Made by a program: the position numbers and the translations under genes
The notes under the pieces: model-generated
The model's database searches: none
The model's input: only the letters and a program-made list of their open reading frames with translations
Told to the model about the DNA's origin: nothing
Shown: in pieces, positions 1-6,137 of the stretch
Layout of the letters: each line of letters starts with the position of its first letter
How positions within the stretch are numbered: the stretch's first letter is position 1
Assembly (NCBI RefSeq): GCF_946482535.1
Contig: NZ_CAMLRU010000087.1
Location: 1 to 10,730, forward strand
Length of the DNA stretch: 10,730 nucleotides
Direction: 5' to 3'
From: an uncultured Flavobacterium sp.
GTDB taxonomy: Bacteria > Bacteroidota > Bacteroidia > Flavobacteriales > Flavobacteriaceae

Positions 1-573
1 AATATCGTTGAAGAGATTCATGATTTCTACGGAGGTTTTACTGTCGAGATTCCCCGTTGGTTCGTCGGCTAAAATGATGGAAGGTTTGTTGACCAAAGCT
101 CTGGCTATCGCAACACGCTGGCGTTGACCGCCCGAAAGTTGGTTAGGCTGGTGGTCCATTCTGTCGGATAGATTAACTTGTGTCAGCACTTCGGTGGCTC
201 TCTCGTTTCTTTCCGATTTGGAATAGCCGGCGTAAATCATGGGTAAGGCCACGTTGTCTAGAGCCGTAGTTCTGGGTAACAAGTTGAAGGTTTGGAAGAC
301 GAAGCCGATTTCTTTGTTTCGGATTTCGGCCAAATCGTCATCGTGCATTTGGCTGACATCTTTTCCGTTCAAGATATACGTTCCGGATGTTGGCGTATCC
401 AAACAACCCAAAAGGTTCATCAAAGTTGATTTTCCGGAACCGGATGGTCCCATCAGGGCTACATATTCGCCTTTGTTGATTTGTAAATCGATGCCTTTTA
501 AAACGTAGATGGTTTCGCTTCCGAGTTGGAAATCGCGTTTTAAATTTTTTATGTTGATTAATGGATTGGCCAT
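1..573 (-). CDS. ABC exporter ATP-binding protein, MacB/LolD type (3' end cut by window edge)
   Basis: This is the ATPase subunit of an ABC exporter of the MacB/LolD class, which powers export or lipoprotein-release systems at the inner membrane. The 191 visible residues start [11 protein letters not shown] at the ATG on 573-571. They carry Walker [10 protein letters not shown] (42-50), the Q-loop glutamine in FQTFNLLP (Q94), the signature [15 protein letters not shown] (146-160), Walker B IILADE (166-171) and the D-loop TGNLD (173-177). The H-loop histidine and roughly the last 35-45 residues lie beyond the left edge, judging from the usual length of about 220-235 residues. The [10 protein letters not shown] sequence and the FNLLP Q-loop are typical of the MacB/LolD/FtsE-like group rather than importers. 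The permease partner is not visible and may follow downstream, outside the window. A heptamer array occupies the place where a ribosome binding site would be. The substrate cannot be told from sequence. Confidence 0.95.
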   Translation of the reverse strand, partial: MANPLINIKNLKRDFQLGSETIYVLKGIDLQINKGEYVALMGPSGSGKSTLMNLLGCLDTPTSGTYILNGKDVSQMHDDDLAEIRNKEIGFVFQTFNLLPRTTALDNVALPMIYAGYSKSERNERATEVLTQVNLSDRMDHQPNQLSGGQRQRVAIARALVNKPSIILADEPTGNLDSKTSVEIMNLFNDI

Positions 574-576
574 TGT

Positions 577-609
577 AATTAGGAATTACGAATTAGGAAT
601 TACGAATTG
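577..609. repeat. Heptamer tandem array A (AATTAGG/AATTACG alternating)
   Basis: Four full units alternate as AATTAGG, AATTACG, AATTAGG, AATTACG, followed by AATTG, with a strict 7-base period. The array starts four bases upstream of the start codon of the minus-strand ABC ATPase gene. It therefore fills the 5' leader, and no Shine-Dalgarno-like sequence is left there. On the coding strand the units read AATTCCT and AATTCGT. Confidence 0.9.
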
Positions 610-648
610 TAAATATAAGTAAACTGTGAGGAGGATTTGTTACAAATT

Positions 649-1428
649 TTAGGTACGAATGACAAAATGCTCTTTTTCTTGTTCGCTGCGAAAGAAAACC
701 AAACCCCATTGAAAGGTGTCGATAGTGACCGTTACTTTCGGGTGCTGTTTGATGATTTCCCAAGCTTCTTCCATATCGGTTGACCAATGAATGTCGTCGA
801 AAATCCATACGGTTTCGTTGGTAATGGTTGGTAGTAACAATTCGAAATACTCGAGTGTTGCGGCTTTGGAATGGTTGCCGTCGAAGTAAATGAGTTGGCA
901 GTGTTCAGTATTCAGTTGGCAGTTTGAAAGAAAGCAATTGAACTCGCTTGCGACCGAATGAACATTAGCTAATTTGAATTCTTTAAATTGCTTTTGAGCT
1001 ACAGCCAAAGTGTTTTCACAACCTTCCAATGTGGTAATTGTAGCTTTCGGATTGCCTAAAGATAAAGCTGAAGTTGCTAATCCTAATGAAGTGCCGATTT
1101 CCAGGATATTTTCGGGTTGAAAATACTTTGTAATTCTGAAAAGTAGCTCGGCTCTTTTTGGGGTAATTCCTGCGGTTTTGGCGATTTTAGCAATTTGGCG
1201 TGTATTACTTTTGAACACTCTGGAACCGGCACCAAAATCGGTTACTTCGATGGTGTTGTTGTTTTGTAAAAGAGCATTTCGGTAACTTTTTAAAATCGAA
1301 TATTCGGCATAATGCTTTTTATCATAAAAACATTTGGTCACCAATTGAAACACAAAAGGCGAATGCACGCCGTGTTCGTTTTTGGAGTGGTAGAGAAAGT
1401 TTAGGTATGACTTTATTTGTTGTAGCAT
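649..1428 (-). CDS. Class I SAM-dependent methyltransferase, substrate unknown
   Basis: This 259-residue protein is probably a soluble cytoplasmic methyltransferase of the class I Rossmann fold, of the O-methyltransferase-like kind. The SAM-binding motif I is ILEIGTSLGLAT (108-119). The acidic residue ending strand 2 is E135 in TTLEGCENT. A motif with conserved acids follows at YFDGNH (181-186), and FDDIHW (210-215) matches the metal-linked or catalytic loop of O-methyltransferase-like families. The N-terminal helical part has a second glycine-rich motif, DFGAGSR (64-70), before the SAM domain. This arrangement seems to belong to a Bacteroidetes-specific family, from memory. Residues 169-179 are encoded by a 7-base tandem array and lie in a loop before the YFDGNH strand. 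The gene lies 71 bases downstream of the ABC-F gene and 75 bases upstream of the ABC exporter gene on the same strand, so co-transcription is possible. The substrate is unknown. Confidence 0.85.
   Translation of the reverse strand: MLQQIKSYLNFLYHSKNEHGVHSPFVFQLVTKCFYDKKHYAEYSILKSYRNALLQNNNTIEVTDFGAGSRVFKSNTRQIAKIAKTAGITPKRAELLFRITKYFQPENILEIGTSLGLATSALSLGNPKATITTLEGCENTLAVAQKQFKEFKLANVHSVASEFNCFLSNCQLNTEHCQLIYFDGNHSKAATLEYFELLLPTITNETVWIFDDIHWSTDMEEAWEIIKQHPKVTVTIDTFQWGLVFFRSEQEKEHFVIRT
893..924. repeat. Heptamer array B inside the methyltransferase gene
   Basis: The plus-strand units AGTTGGC, AGTGTTC, AGTATTC, AGTTGGC and the start of a fifth have an exact 7-base period. They are degenerate at the last four positions but keep AGT at the front. 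In the minus-strand gene this stretch encodes NCQLNTEHCQL (169-179), a low-complexity loop between two parts of the SAM fold, and the frame stays open. Confidence 0.85.
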
Positions 1429-1435
1429 TTATATA

Positions 1436-1498
1436 GCTTTAAGCGGTTAGCTTTAAGCGGTTAGCTTTTTTGGGCTAATGGCTAAAAGCTGACAGCTC
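1436..1498. repeat. Heptamer array C filling the methyltransferase/ABC-F spacer
   Basis: The dinucleotide GC recurs at 1436, 1443, 1450, 1457 and 1464, then after one 10-base step at 1474, 1481, 1488 and 1495, giving nine anchors with a 7-base period and one phase slip. Units include AGCTTTA, AGCGGTT and GGCTAAT. The array takes up almost the whole 71-base gap between the ABC-F stop and the methyltransferase start. On the minus strand TTAGC and GCTAA flank the slip, so a small hairpin is possible. Confidence 0.85.
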
Positions 1499-1499
1499 T

Positions 1500-3362
1500 T
1501 TATTCCATTTTAGAACTTAACTCAAACCAGCGCTCTTCTTTTTCCTCGAGTTTCTGAATTACAGCTTGCAATTCATTGGCTTTGGTGGTGATATCAGCAT
1601 CTGCCACTTTGCCTTCGGCGAATTGGTTTTCGATTTGTTTTTTCTCGTATTCTAAGTCTTTGATTTCTCGTTCGATTTTGTTGAATTCTTTTTGCTCGTT
1701 AAAGCTCAAGCCCGAAGTCGTCGGATTGTTTTGTTTCCAATTGACTTTTTCGGTTGAGACATTTGATAAGGTTTTGGGTTCAGCCGAATCTTCATAAGCT
1801 CTGAAATCGGAATAATTGCCCGGGAAATCTTCTATTTGTCCTTCGCCTCTGAAAATGAACAAGTGATCCACAATCTTGTCCATAAAATACCTGTCGTGAG
1901 AGACCACCAATAAGCAGCCCGGATAATCCAACAAGAAACTTTCTAACACATTTAACGTTACAATATCTAAATCGTTCGTTGGCTCATCGAGGATTAAAAA
2001 GTTCGGATTCTGAATTAAAACCGTACACAAATACAACCGTTTTAATTCGCCACCGCTCAGTTTTTCTACAAAGTCGTATTGTTTTTTGGCATCGAATAAA
2101 AAGCGTTCCAGCAATTGCGAAGCTGAAATGATTTTGCCTTTGGTTAGCGGAATGTATTCACCGTATTCTTTGATGATGTCGATTACTTTTTGTCCCGGTT
2201 TTGGGTTGATGCCGCTTTGGGTGTAATAGCCCACTTTAATCGTGTCACCAATAACCACTTTTCCGGCATCGGGCACCATGGTTTTGGTTAGGATGTTGAG
2301 AAAAGTTGATTTTCCGGTTCCGTTTTTACCAATGATTCCGATGCGTTCTCCTCGTTGGAAATCGTAACTGAAATTATCGAGGATGACTTTGTCTTTAAAT
2401 TTTTTATAGAGTTTGTGCAGCTCAATAATCTTGCTGCCCATACGTTCCATATTGATTTCGAGCTCGACTACATTTTCTTTTCTGCGGCTTTCGGCTACGG
2501 CTTTAATTTTGTAAAAATCATCTTGGCGCGATTTGGATTTGGTGGTTCTCGCTTTGGGTTGGCGACGCATCCATGCCAATTCTTTCACAAAAAGATTTTG
2601 GGCTTTGTCTATGGTCGAATTTTCCATGGCGATGCGCTCTTCTTTCTTTTGTAGATAATAAGAGTAGTTGCCTTTGTAACTGTATAGTTTTCCGTTGTCG
2701 AGTTCAATGATTTCGTTACAAACACGCTCTAAAAAGAAACGGTCGTGCGTGACCATGAATAACGTGATATTTTCTTTGGCAAAGTAGCTTTCGAGCCATT
2801 CAATCATTTCCAAATCCAAGTGATTCGTTGGCTCATCCAAAATCAATAAATCCGGGCGGTTGATTAAAATAATCGCTAAGGATAATCGCTTTTTTTGACC
2901 TCCGGAAAGTGATTTGACTTTTAGTTTTAAGTCATCCAATTTTAATTTGGATAGGATTTGCTTGAATTGCGTTTCAAAATCCCAAGCGTTGTGGCGGTCC
3001 ATTTCGTCGAAAGCGAGTTGGTATTTTTCTTCATCTTCCGGATTTTCCAAAGCTTTTTCGTAACGTTCAATCACGTGCAGTATGTCATTGTCTGAAGCGA
3101 AGATGCTTTCTTCAATAGTTAATTCGTCTTGCAGGTTATTGTTTTGCGAAAGAAACGCCATTTTGATTCCTTTTCTGATGATAATCTGACCGGTATCGGG
3201 TTCGTCATCGCCATTAATCATGCGCATAATTTGGGTTTTGCCCGAACCGTTTTTGGCAATAAACGCAATTTTTTGGTCTTTATTGATGCCAAAAGAAATG
3301 TCCTTAAACAACGTTCTTTCGCCAAAAGACTTTGATATGTTTTCTACAGAAAGGTAATTCAC
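1500..3362 (-). CDS. uup: ABC-F family ATPase, Uup-like
   Basis: ABC-F proteins are cytoplasmic, ribosome-associated tandem ATPases without membrane segments. This 620-residue protein has two full nucleotide-binding domains. NBD1 has Walker A AKNGSGKT (36-43), signature LSGGQ (152-156), Walker B LLILDEP (172-178) and H-loop H206. NBD2 has Walker A GKNGTGKS (345-352), signature LSGGE (435-439), Walker B FLILDEP (455-461) and H489. The linker carries ELAWMRRQPKARTTKSKSR (261-279), the hallmark of Uup rather than EttA or YheS. The C-terminal region (about 551-618) is a charged coiled coil, also as in Uup. Length fits the family. NBD1 departs slightly from consensus, with A36 in place of the first glycine and Q44 after GKT. 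The family acts in ribosome assembly or stalled-translation handling and affects transposon precise excision in E. coli; its role here is inferred. A TAnnTTTG box lies about 57 bases upstream of the start. Confidence 0.93.
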   Translation of the reverse strand: MNYLSVENISKSFGERTLFKDISFGINKDQKIAFIAKNGSGKTQIMRMINGDDEPDTGQIIIRKGIKMAFLSQNNNLQDELTIEESIFASDNDILHVIERYEKALENPEDEEKYQLAFDEMDRHNAWDFETQFKQILSKLKLDDLKLKVKSLSGGQKKRLSLAIILINRPDLLILDEPTNHLDLEMIEWLESYFAKENITLFMVTHDRFFLERVCNEIIELDNGKLYSYKGNYSYYLQKKEERIAMENSTIDKAQNLFVKELAWMRRQPKARTTKSKSRQDDFYKIKAVAESRRKENVVELEINMERMGSKIIELHKLYKKFKDKVILDNFSYDFQRGERIGIIGKNGTGKSTFLNILTKTMVPDAGKVVIGDTIKVGYYTQSGINPKPGQKVIDIIKEYGEYIPLTKGKIISASQLLERFLFDAKKQYDFVEKLSGGELKRLYLCTVLIQNPNFLILDEPTNDLDIVTLNVLESFLLDYPGCLLVVSHDRYFMDKIVDHLFIFRGEGQIEDFPGNYSDFRAYEDSAEPKTLSNVSTEKVNWKQNNPTTSGLSFNEQKEFNKIEREIKDLEYEKKQIENQFAEGKVADADITTKANELQAVIQKLEEKEERWFELSSKME

Positions 3363-3365
3363 TTT

Positions 3366-3400
3366 GAGTTATGAGTTATAAATTAGGAGTTATGAGTTGG
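3366..3400. repeat. Heptamer array D in the 5' leader of the ABC-F gene
   Basis: Five units run with a 7-base period: GAGTTAT, GAGTTAT, AAATTAG, GAGTTAT, GAGTTGG. The array begins three bases upstream of the minus-strand start codon at 3362, so the leader of the Uup-like gene is largely repeat. On the coding strand the units read ATAACTC, related in pattern to arrays A and F. Confidence 0.88.
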
Positions 3401-3418
3401 TTAAAAGATAACTTTCGG

Positions 3419-3426
3419 CAAAAGTA
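3419..3426 (-). promoter_or_regulatory. Candidate Bacteroidetes -7 box for the ABC-F gene
   Basis: Read on the minus strand this is TACTTTTG, a full match to TAnnTTTG. It would give a leader of roughly 50 bases that includes array D. No clear TTG is seen about 20 bases further upstream, so only half of the consensus promoter is supported. Confidence 0.45.
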
Positions 3427-3435
3427 ACTCAAATT

Positions 3436-3474
3436 TCTAATAATCTAAAGGCACAGCCGTGTCTAATAATCTAA
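3436..3474. repeat. Pair of 13-bp direct repeats around a GC-rich core, upstream of the glycosyltransferase
   Basis: TCTAATAATCTAA occurs exactly at 3436-3448 and 3462-3474, separated by a 13-base GC-rich core AGGCACAGCCGTG. The core can form a five-pair stem from 3450 to 3463 (GGCAC with GTGTC, one G-T pair). The second copy continues with CAATCTATT, an 8-base periodic extension. The pair sits 9 bases before the -7 box of the glycosyltransferase gene, so it covers the position of a -33 element. Confidence 0.8.
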
Positions 3475-3482
3475 CAATCTAT

Positions 3483-3490
3483 TATATTTG
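3483..3490 (+). promoter_or_regulatory. Candidate -7 promoter box of the glycosyltransferase gene
   Basis: TATATTTG matches TAnnTTTG fully and lies only four bases before the ATG at 3495. Transcription from this box would start at or next to the start codon, giving a leaderless or nearly leaderless mRNA. No TTG is seen at the -33 position. Confidence 0.5.
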
Positions 3491-3494
3491 TCCA

Positions 3495-4661
3495 ATGCAA
3501 CTATCGGTCATCATCCTGAATTATAATGTGCGCTACTTTTTAGAGCAATGTGTTTTGAGTGTTCAAAAAGCACTCGAAAACATCGATGGTGAAATTATCG
3601 TCATCGATAATAATTCTTCTGATGACAGTTGCGCTATGATGAAACAGCGTTTTCCGCAAATCAAACTTATCGAAAACAAAGAAAATGCAGGCTTTCCTAA
3701 AGGCAATAATATCGCCGTAAAAGAAGCCAAAGGCGAATATCTTTGTATCTTAAATCCGGACACGGTTGTCGCCGAAGATACTTTTGAAAAAATTCTCAAC
3801 TCGCAACTCGCAACTCGCAACTCGCAACTCGGAATTATTGGTTGCAAACTCATCGACGGCACAGGCCATTTTTTACCCGAAAGCAAACGCGGTGTTCCAA
3901 CGCCTTGGGTGGCTTTTACCAAGATTTTCGGCTTGTATAAAATTTTCCCTAACGCTTCGTTCTTTAATCAATATTATGCCCAACATTTGGGCGAGAACCA
4001 ATCCGGGAAAGTGGATATTTTGGTCGGTGCTTTTATGATGATGAAGCGCGAATTGTATAATGAGCTGGAAGGTTTTGACGAAAACTGTTTTATGTATGCC
4101 GATGACATTGACTTGTCCTATCGAGTGTTATTACTGAAGAAATACAACTATTATTTTCACGAAACTTCGGTGATTCATTACAAAGGAGAAAGCACCATTA
4201 AAGATGCCACTTATATGAAGCATTTTCGGGAGTTTATGAATTTCTTTTACCAAAAACATTTTAAACGCTCCTTATTTTTTAATCTGATGGCGCGTTTCGG
4301 AGCTTTTTATTTTTCGATTGTAAAACTTTTCAAGGGAAAACAAAAGGTCAAAGTCAAGCCTGAGCATTTCATTTTAGTTTCTGATAATGAAGCCTTAAAA
4401 GAAAAATTAGCCGGCAAACTGCAAAAAAACATCGAAAGAACGCTATTGCAAAACGGGAAAATAGTAATTTCGCAAACGATTTCGAAAGATATGAATACCG
4501 AGGTGATTTTAGATACCAATTATACCGGATTTAAAAATGCCATCGCTTTTTTGGAACAAAACAAAAACAAGTCGTTTACTTTTAAATTGTTACCTGTAGA
4601 AAGTGATTTCATTATTGGCAGCAACAGTAGTAACGAAAGAGGTGAAGTAATCAAGATTTAA
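3495..4661 (+). CDS. Family 2 glycosyltransferase (rhamnosyltransferase-like)
   Basis: This GT-A fold transferase is expected to move a sugar from a nucleotide-sugar donor to a growing surface glycan. The ATG at 3495 gives 388 residues starting with the canonical first strand MQLSVIILNYNV. The in-frame ATG at 3459 would add 12 atypical residues and lies upstream of the likely promoter box, so it was not used. Visible motifs are IIVIDNNSSDDS (34-45), GFPKGNN (66-72), the metal-binding NPDT (87-90), GKVDILVGAFMMM (171-183), and ADDIDLSYR (202-210) with VIHYKGEST (226-234), the acceptor and catalytic region. Residues 261-281 form a hydrophobic, basic segment that may touch the membrane. A C-terminal domain of about 95 residues follows; it looks alpha/beta and I do not recognise it. 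Residues 101-112 are encoded by five perfect CAACTCG units. No other glycan gene is nearby, so the glycan is unknown. Confidence 0.9.
   Translation: MQLSVIILNYNVRYFLEQCVLSVQKALENIDGEIIVIDNNSSDDSCAMMKQRFPQIKLIENKENAGFPKGNNIAVKEAKGEYLCILNPDTVVAEDTFEKILNSQLATRNSQLGIIGCKLIDGTGHFLPESKRGVPTPWVAFTKIFGLYKIFPNASFFNQYYAQHLGENQSGKVDILVGAFMMMKRELYNELEGFDENCFMYADDIDLSYRVLLLKKYNYYFHETSVIHYKGESTIKDATYMKHFREFMNFFYQKHFKRSLFFNLMARFGAFYFSIVKLFKGKQKVKVKPEHFILVSDNEALKEKLAGKLQKNIERTLLQNGKIVISQTISKDMNTEVILDTNYTGFKNAIAFLEQNKNKSFTFKLLPVESDFIIGSNSSNERGEVIKI
3797..3831. repeat. Perfect heptamer array F, five CAACTCG units, inside the glycosyltransferase gene
   Basis: Five identical CAACTCG units (35 bases) lie in frame. 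They encode LNSQLATRNSQL, where the peptide NSQL recurs after seven residues because three units equal 21 bases. In this family the region is the variable loop after the NPDT strand. Because 7 is not a multiple of 3, gain or loss of one unit would shift the frame. Confidence 0.95.
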
Positions 4662-4688
4662 GAAGGCAGAACGCAGACTGCAGATTTT
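4661..4688. repeat. Heptamer array H directly after the glycosyltransferase stop
   Basis: Units AGAAGGC, AGAACGC, AGACTGC and AGATTTT follow one another with a 7-base period. The first unit shares the last base of the TAA stop codon. No hairpin terminator is visible in it. Confidence 0.75.
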
Positions 4689-4756
4689 AGCATAAAAAAA
4701 CAAATTGATTTGCGACAAAAATTATAGAATTACAGTTAAATCCTAATTTGTTTTAT

Positions 4757-4764
4757 TAATTTTG
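4757..4764 (+). promoter_or_regulatory. Candidate -7 promoter box of the E2 gene
   Basis: TAATTTTG matches TAnnTTTG fully, 37 bases before the ATG at 4802, which implies a leader of about 30 bases. The -33 region has only GTTA instead of TTG, so support is partial. The A-rich stretch at 4693-4722 lies further upstream. Confidence 0.5.
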
Positions 4765-4801
4765 CAATCGAAACAACAAAATGCAACTTTAGATTATTAA
4801 T

Positions 4802-6103
4802 ATGGCAAAGTTTGAATTGAAATTACCCAAAATGGGAGAAAGTGTTGCAGAGGCAACGATTACCAATTGGTTGAAAAATGTAGGCGAAAAAATCGACGCC
4901 GATGAAGCCGTTTTGGAAATCGCTACCGATAAAGTCGATAGCGAAGTTCCGAGTGAAGTTTCGGGTGTTTTGGCTGAGATTTTATTTCAAGTGAATGATG
5001 TGGTAAAAGTGGGTCAAACCATCGCTATTATTGAAACCGAAGGCGGTTCAGTTGCGGCTGCACCAGTAGCGGAAACAGTTGCGACTCCGGTTGCCGAAGT
5101 AGCTAAAACAGTTGAAGCCGCACAAACCATTGCAGCTCCGGCCGATTTTAAATCGTCGGATAAATTCTTCTCGCCATTAGTAAAAAACATTGCTACGGCT
5201 GAAGGTATTTCTTTAACTGAATTAGAAAGCATCGCCGGTTCCGGAAAAGACGGACGCGTGACTAAAGAAGACATCTTAAATTATATCAAGAATAGAGGAA
5301 CTCAACCTGTTGCTGTTCAACAGCCAGTGGCGCAACCAACAACCAACAACCAACAACCAACAACCCCAATCGCAACACCTATTTCTGTAAACGGTGGTGA
5401 CGAAATTGTGGAAATGGACAGAATGCGCAAGTTGATTTCGGGTTATATGGTGGCATCGGTACAAACTTCGGCGCACGTACAATCGTTTATTGAAGTCGAT
5501 GTTACTAATATCGTAAAATGGAGAGATCGCGTTAAAAATGCATTCGAGAAAAGAGAACGCGAGAAGCTGACTTTTACGCCAATCTTCATGGAAGCTGTAG
5601 CGAAAGCTTTAAAAGATTTCCCTGGTATGAACATTTCTGTAGATGGTGATTTTATTATCAAAAGAAAAAATATCAACTTAGGAATGGCCGCTGCTTTACC
5701 TAACGGCAACTTGATTGTTCCGGTAATTAAAAATGCTGACCAACTAAACCTTGTTGGCATGGCCAAAGCGGTAAACGACCTAGGAAACCGAGCCAAAGCC
5801 GGAAAACTAAAACCGGATGATACACAAGGCGGAACTTATACCGTAACAAACGTTGGGACTTTCGGTTCTGTTTTCGGAACACCAATTATCAACCAACCAC
5901 AAGTGGGAATCTTAGCCTTAGGCGCGATTAGAAAAGTGCCAGCCGTTATCGAAACGCCGGAAGGAGATTTCATCGGTATTCGTCAAAAAATGTTCTTATC
6001 ACACTCTTATGACCACAGAGTTGTTGACGGAGCATTAGGCGGAAGCTTTGTAAAACGAGTAGCGGAATATCTGGAAGCTTTTGATGTGAACAGAGAATAT
6101 TAA
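4802..6103 (+). CDS. Dihydrolipoamide acyltransferase (E2) of a 2-oxo-acid dehydrogenase complex, probably branched-chain type
   Basis: E2 is the core of a 2-oxo-acid dehydrogenase complex and transfers the acyl group from lipoyl-lysine to CoA. The 433 residues show the full order. One N-terminal lipoyl domain (1-80) has the lipoyl lysine K44 in ATDKVDSEV. An Ala/Pro/Val-rich linker (about 81-118) follows, then a peripheral-subunit-binding domain (about 122-166: SPLVKNIATAEGIS to GRVTKEDILNYI). A second linker, rich in Q/P/T/N, comes next (167-199). The catalytic domain (200-433) has the active-site motif HRVVDG (405-410; H405, D409). The single lipoyl domain and the HRVVDG motif with ALGGSF fit branched-chain (BkdB-like) E2 better than the usual two-lipoyl PDH E2 of this group. 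A 2-oxoglutarate E2 is less likely but possible. E1 and E3 are not adjacent. Part of the second linker (178-189) is encoded by a heptamer array. The gene ends at a strong terminator. Confidence 0.92.
   Translation: MAKFELKLPKMGESVAEATITNWLKNVGEKIDADEAVLEIATDKVDSEVPSEVSGVLAEILFQVNDVVKVGQTIAIIETEGGSVAAAPVAETVATPVAEVAKTVEAAQTIAAPADFKSSDKFFSPLVKNIATAEGISLTELESIAGSGKDGRVTKEDILNYIKNRGTQPVAVQQPVAQPTTNNQQPTTPIATPISVNGGDEIVEMDRMRKLISGYMVASVQTSAHVQSFIEVDVTNIVKWRDRVKNAFEKREREKLTFTPIFMEAVAKALKDFPGMNISVDGDFIIKRKNINLGMAAALPNGNLIVPVIKNADQLNLVGMAKAVNDLGNRAKAGKLKPDDTQGGTYTVTNVGTFGSVFGTPIINQPQVGILALGAIRKVPAVIETPEGDFIGIRQKMFLSHSYDHRVVDGALGGSFVKRVAEYLEAFDVNREY
5333..5365. repeat. Perfect heptamer array G (AACCAAC x4) inside the E2 linker
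   Basis: Four exact AACCAAC units plus AACC lie in frame and encode QPTTNNQQPTTP (178-189). This is the flexible linker between the subunit-binding and catalytic domains, where low complexity is tolerated. The array is close to perfect, unlike the degenerate intergenic ones. Confidence 0.92.
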
Positions 6104-6108
6104 AATTG

Positions 6109-6137
6109 AAAAACCCGACTAATCCGTCGGGTTTTTT
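6109..6137. terminator. Bidirectional intrinsic terminator shared by the E2 gene and the secreted protein gene
   Basis: The stem CCCGAC (6114-6119) pairs with GTCGGG (6126-6131), extended by AAAAA/TTTTT, with loop TAATCC and a T6 tract (6132-6137). On the minus strand the stem is followed by TTTTT. The hairpin lies six bases after the E2 stop. It also contains the final codons and the TAG stop of the convergent gene. Confidence 0.9.

Noticed and set aside
239..508. Plus-strand open frame of 89 codons
   Set aside because: It lies antisense to the Walker A and Q-loop region of the MacB-type ATPase, whose motifs are intact on the minus strand; the plus translation has no recognisable family pattern.
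626..636. Shine-Dalgarno-like GAGGAGG on the plus strand
   Set aside because: No plus-strand start codon with a plausible coding frame follows it, and the region is a leader for a minus-strand gene.
3459..3494. Upstream start for the glycosyltransferase (12 extra residues)
   Set aside because: It would begin before the TATATTTG box and inside the 13-bp direct repeat, and the extra residues do not fit the family, which starts at the SVIILNYN strand.
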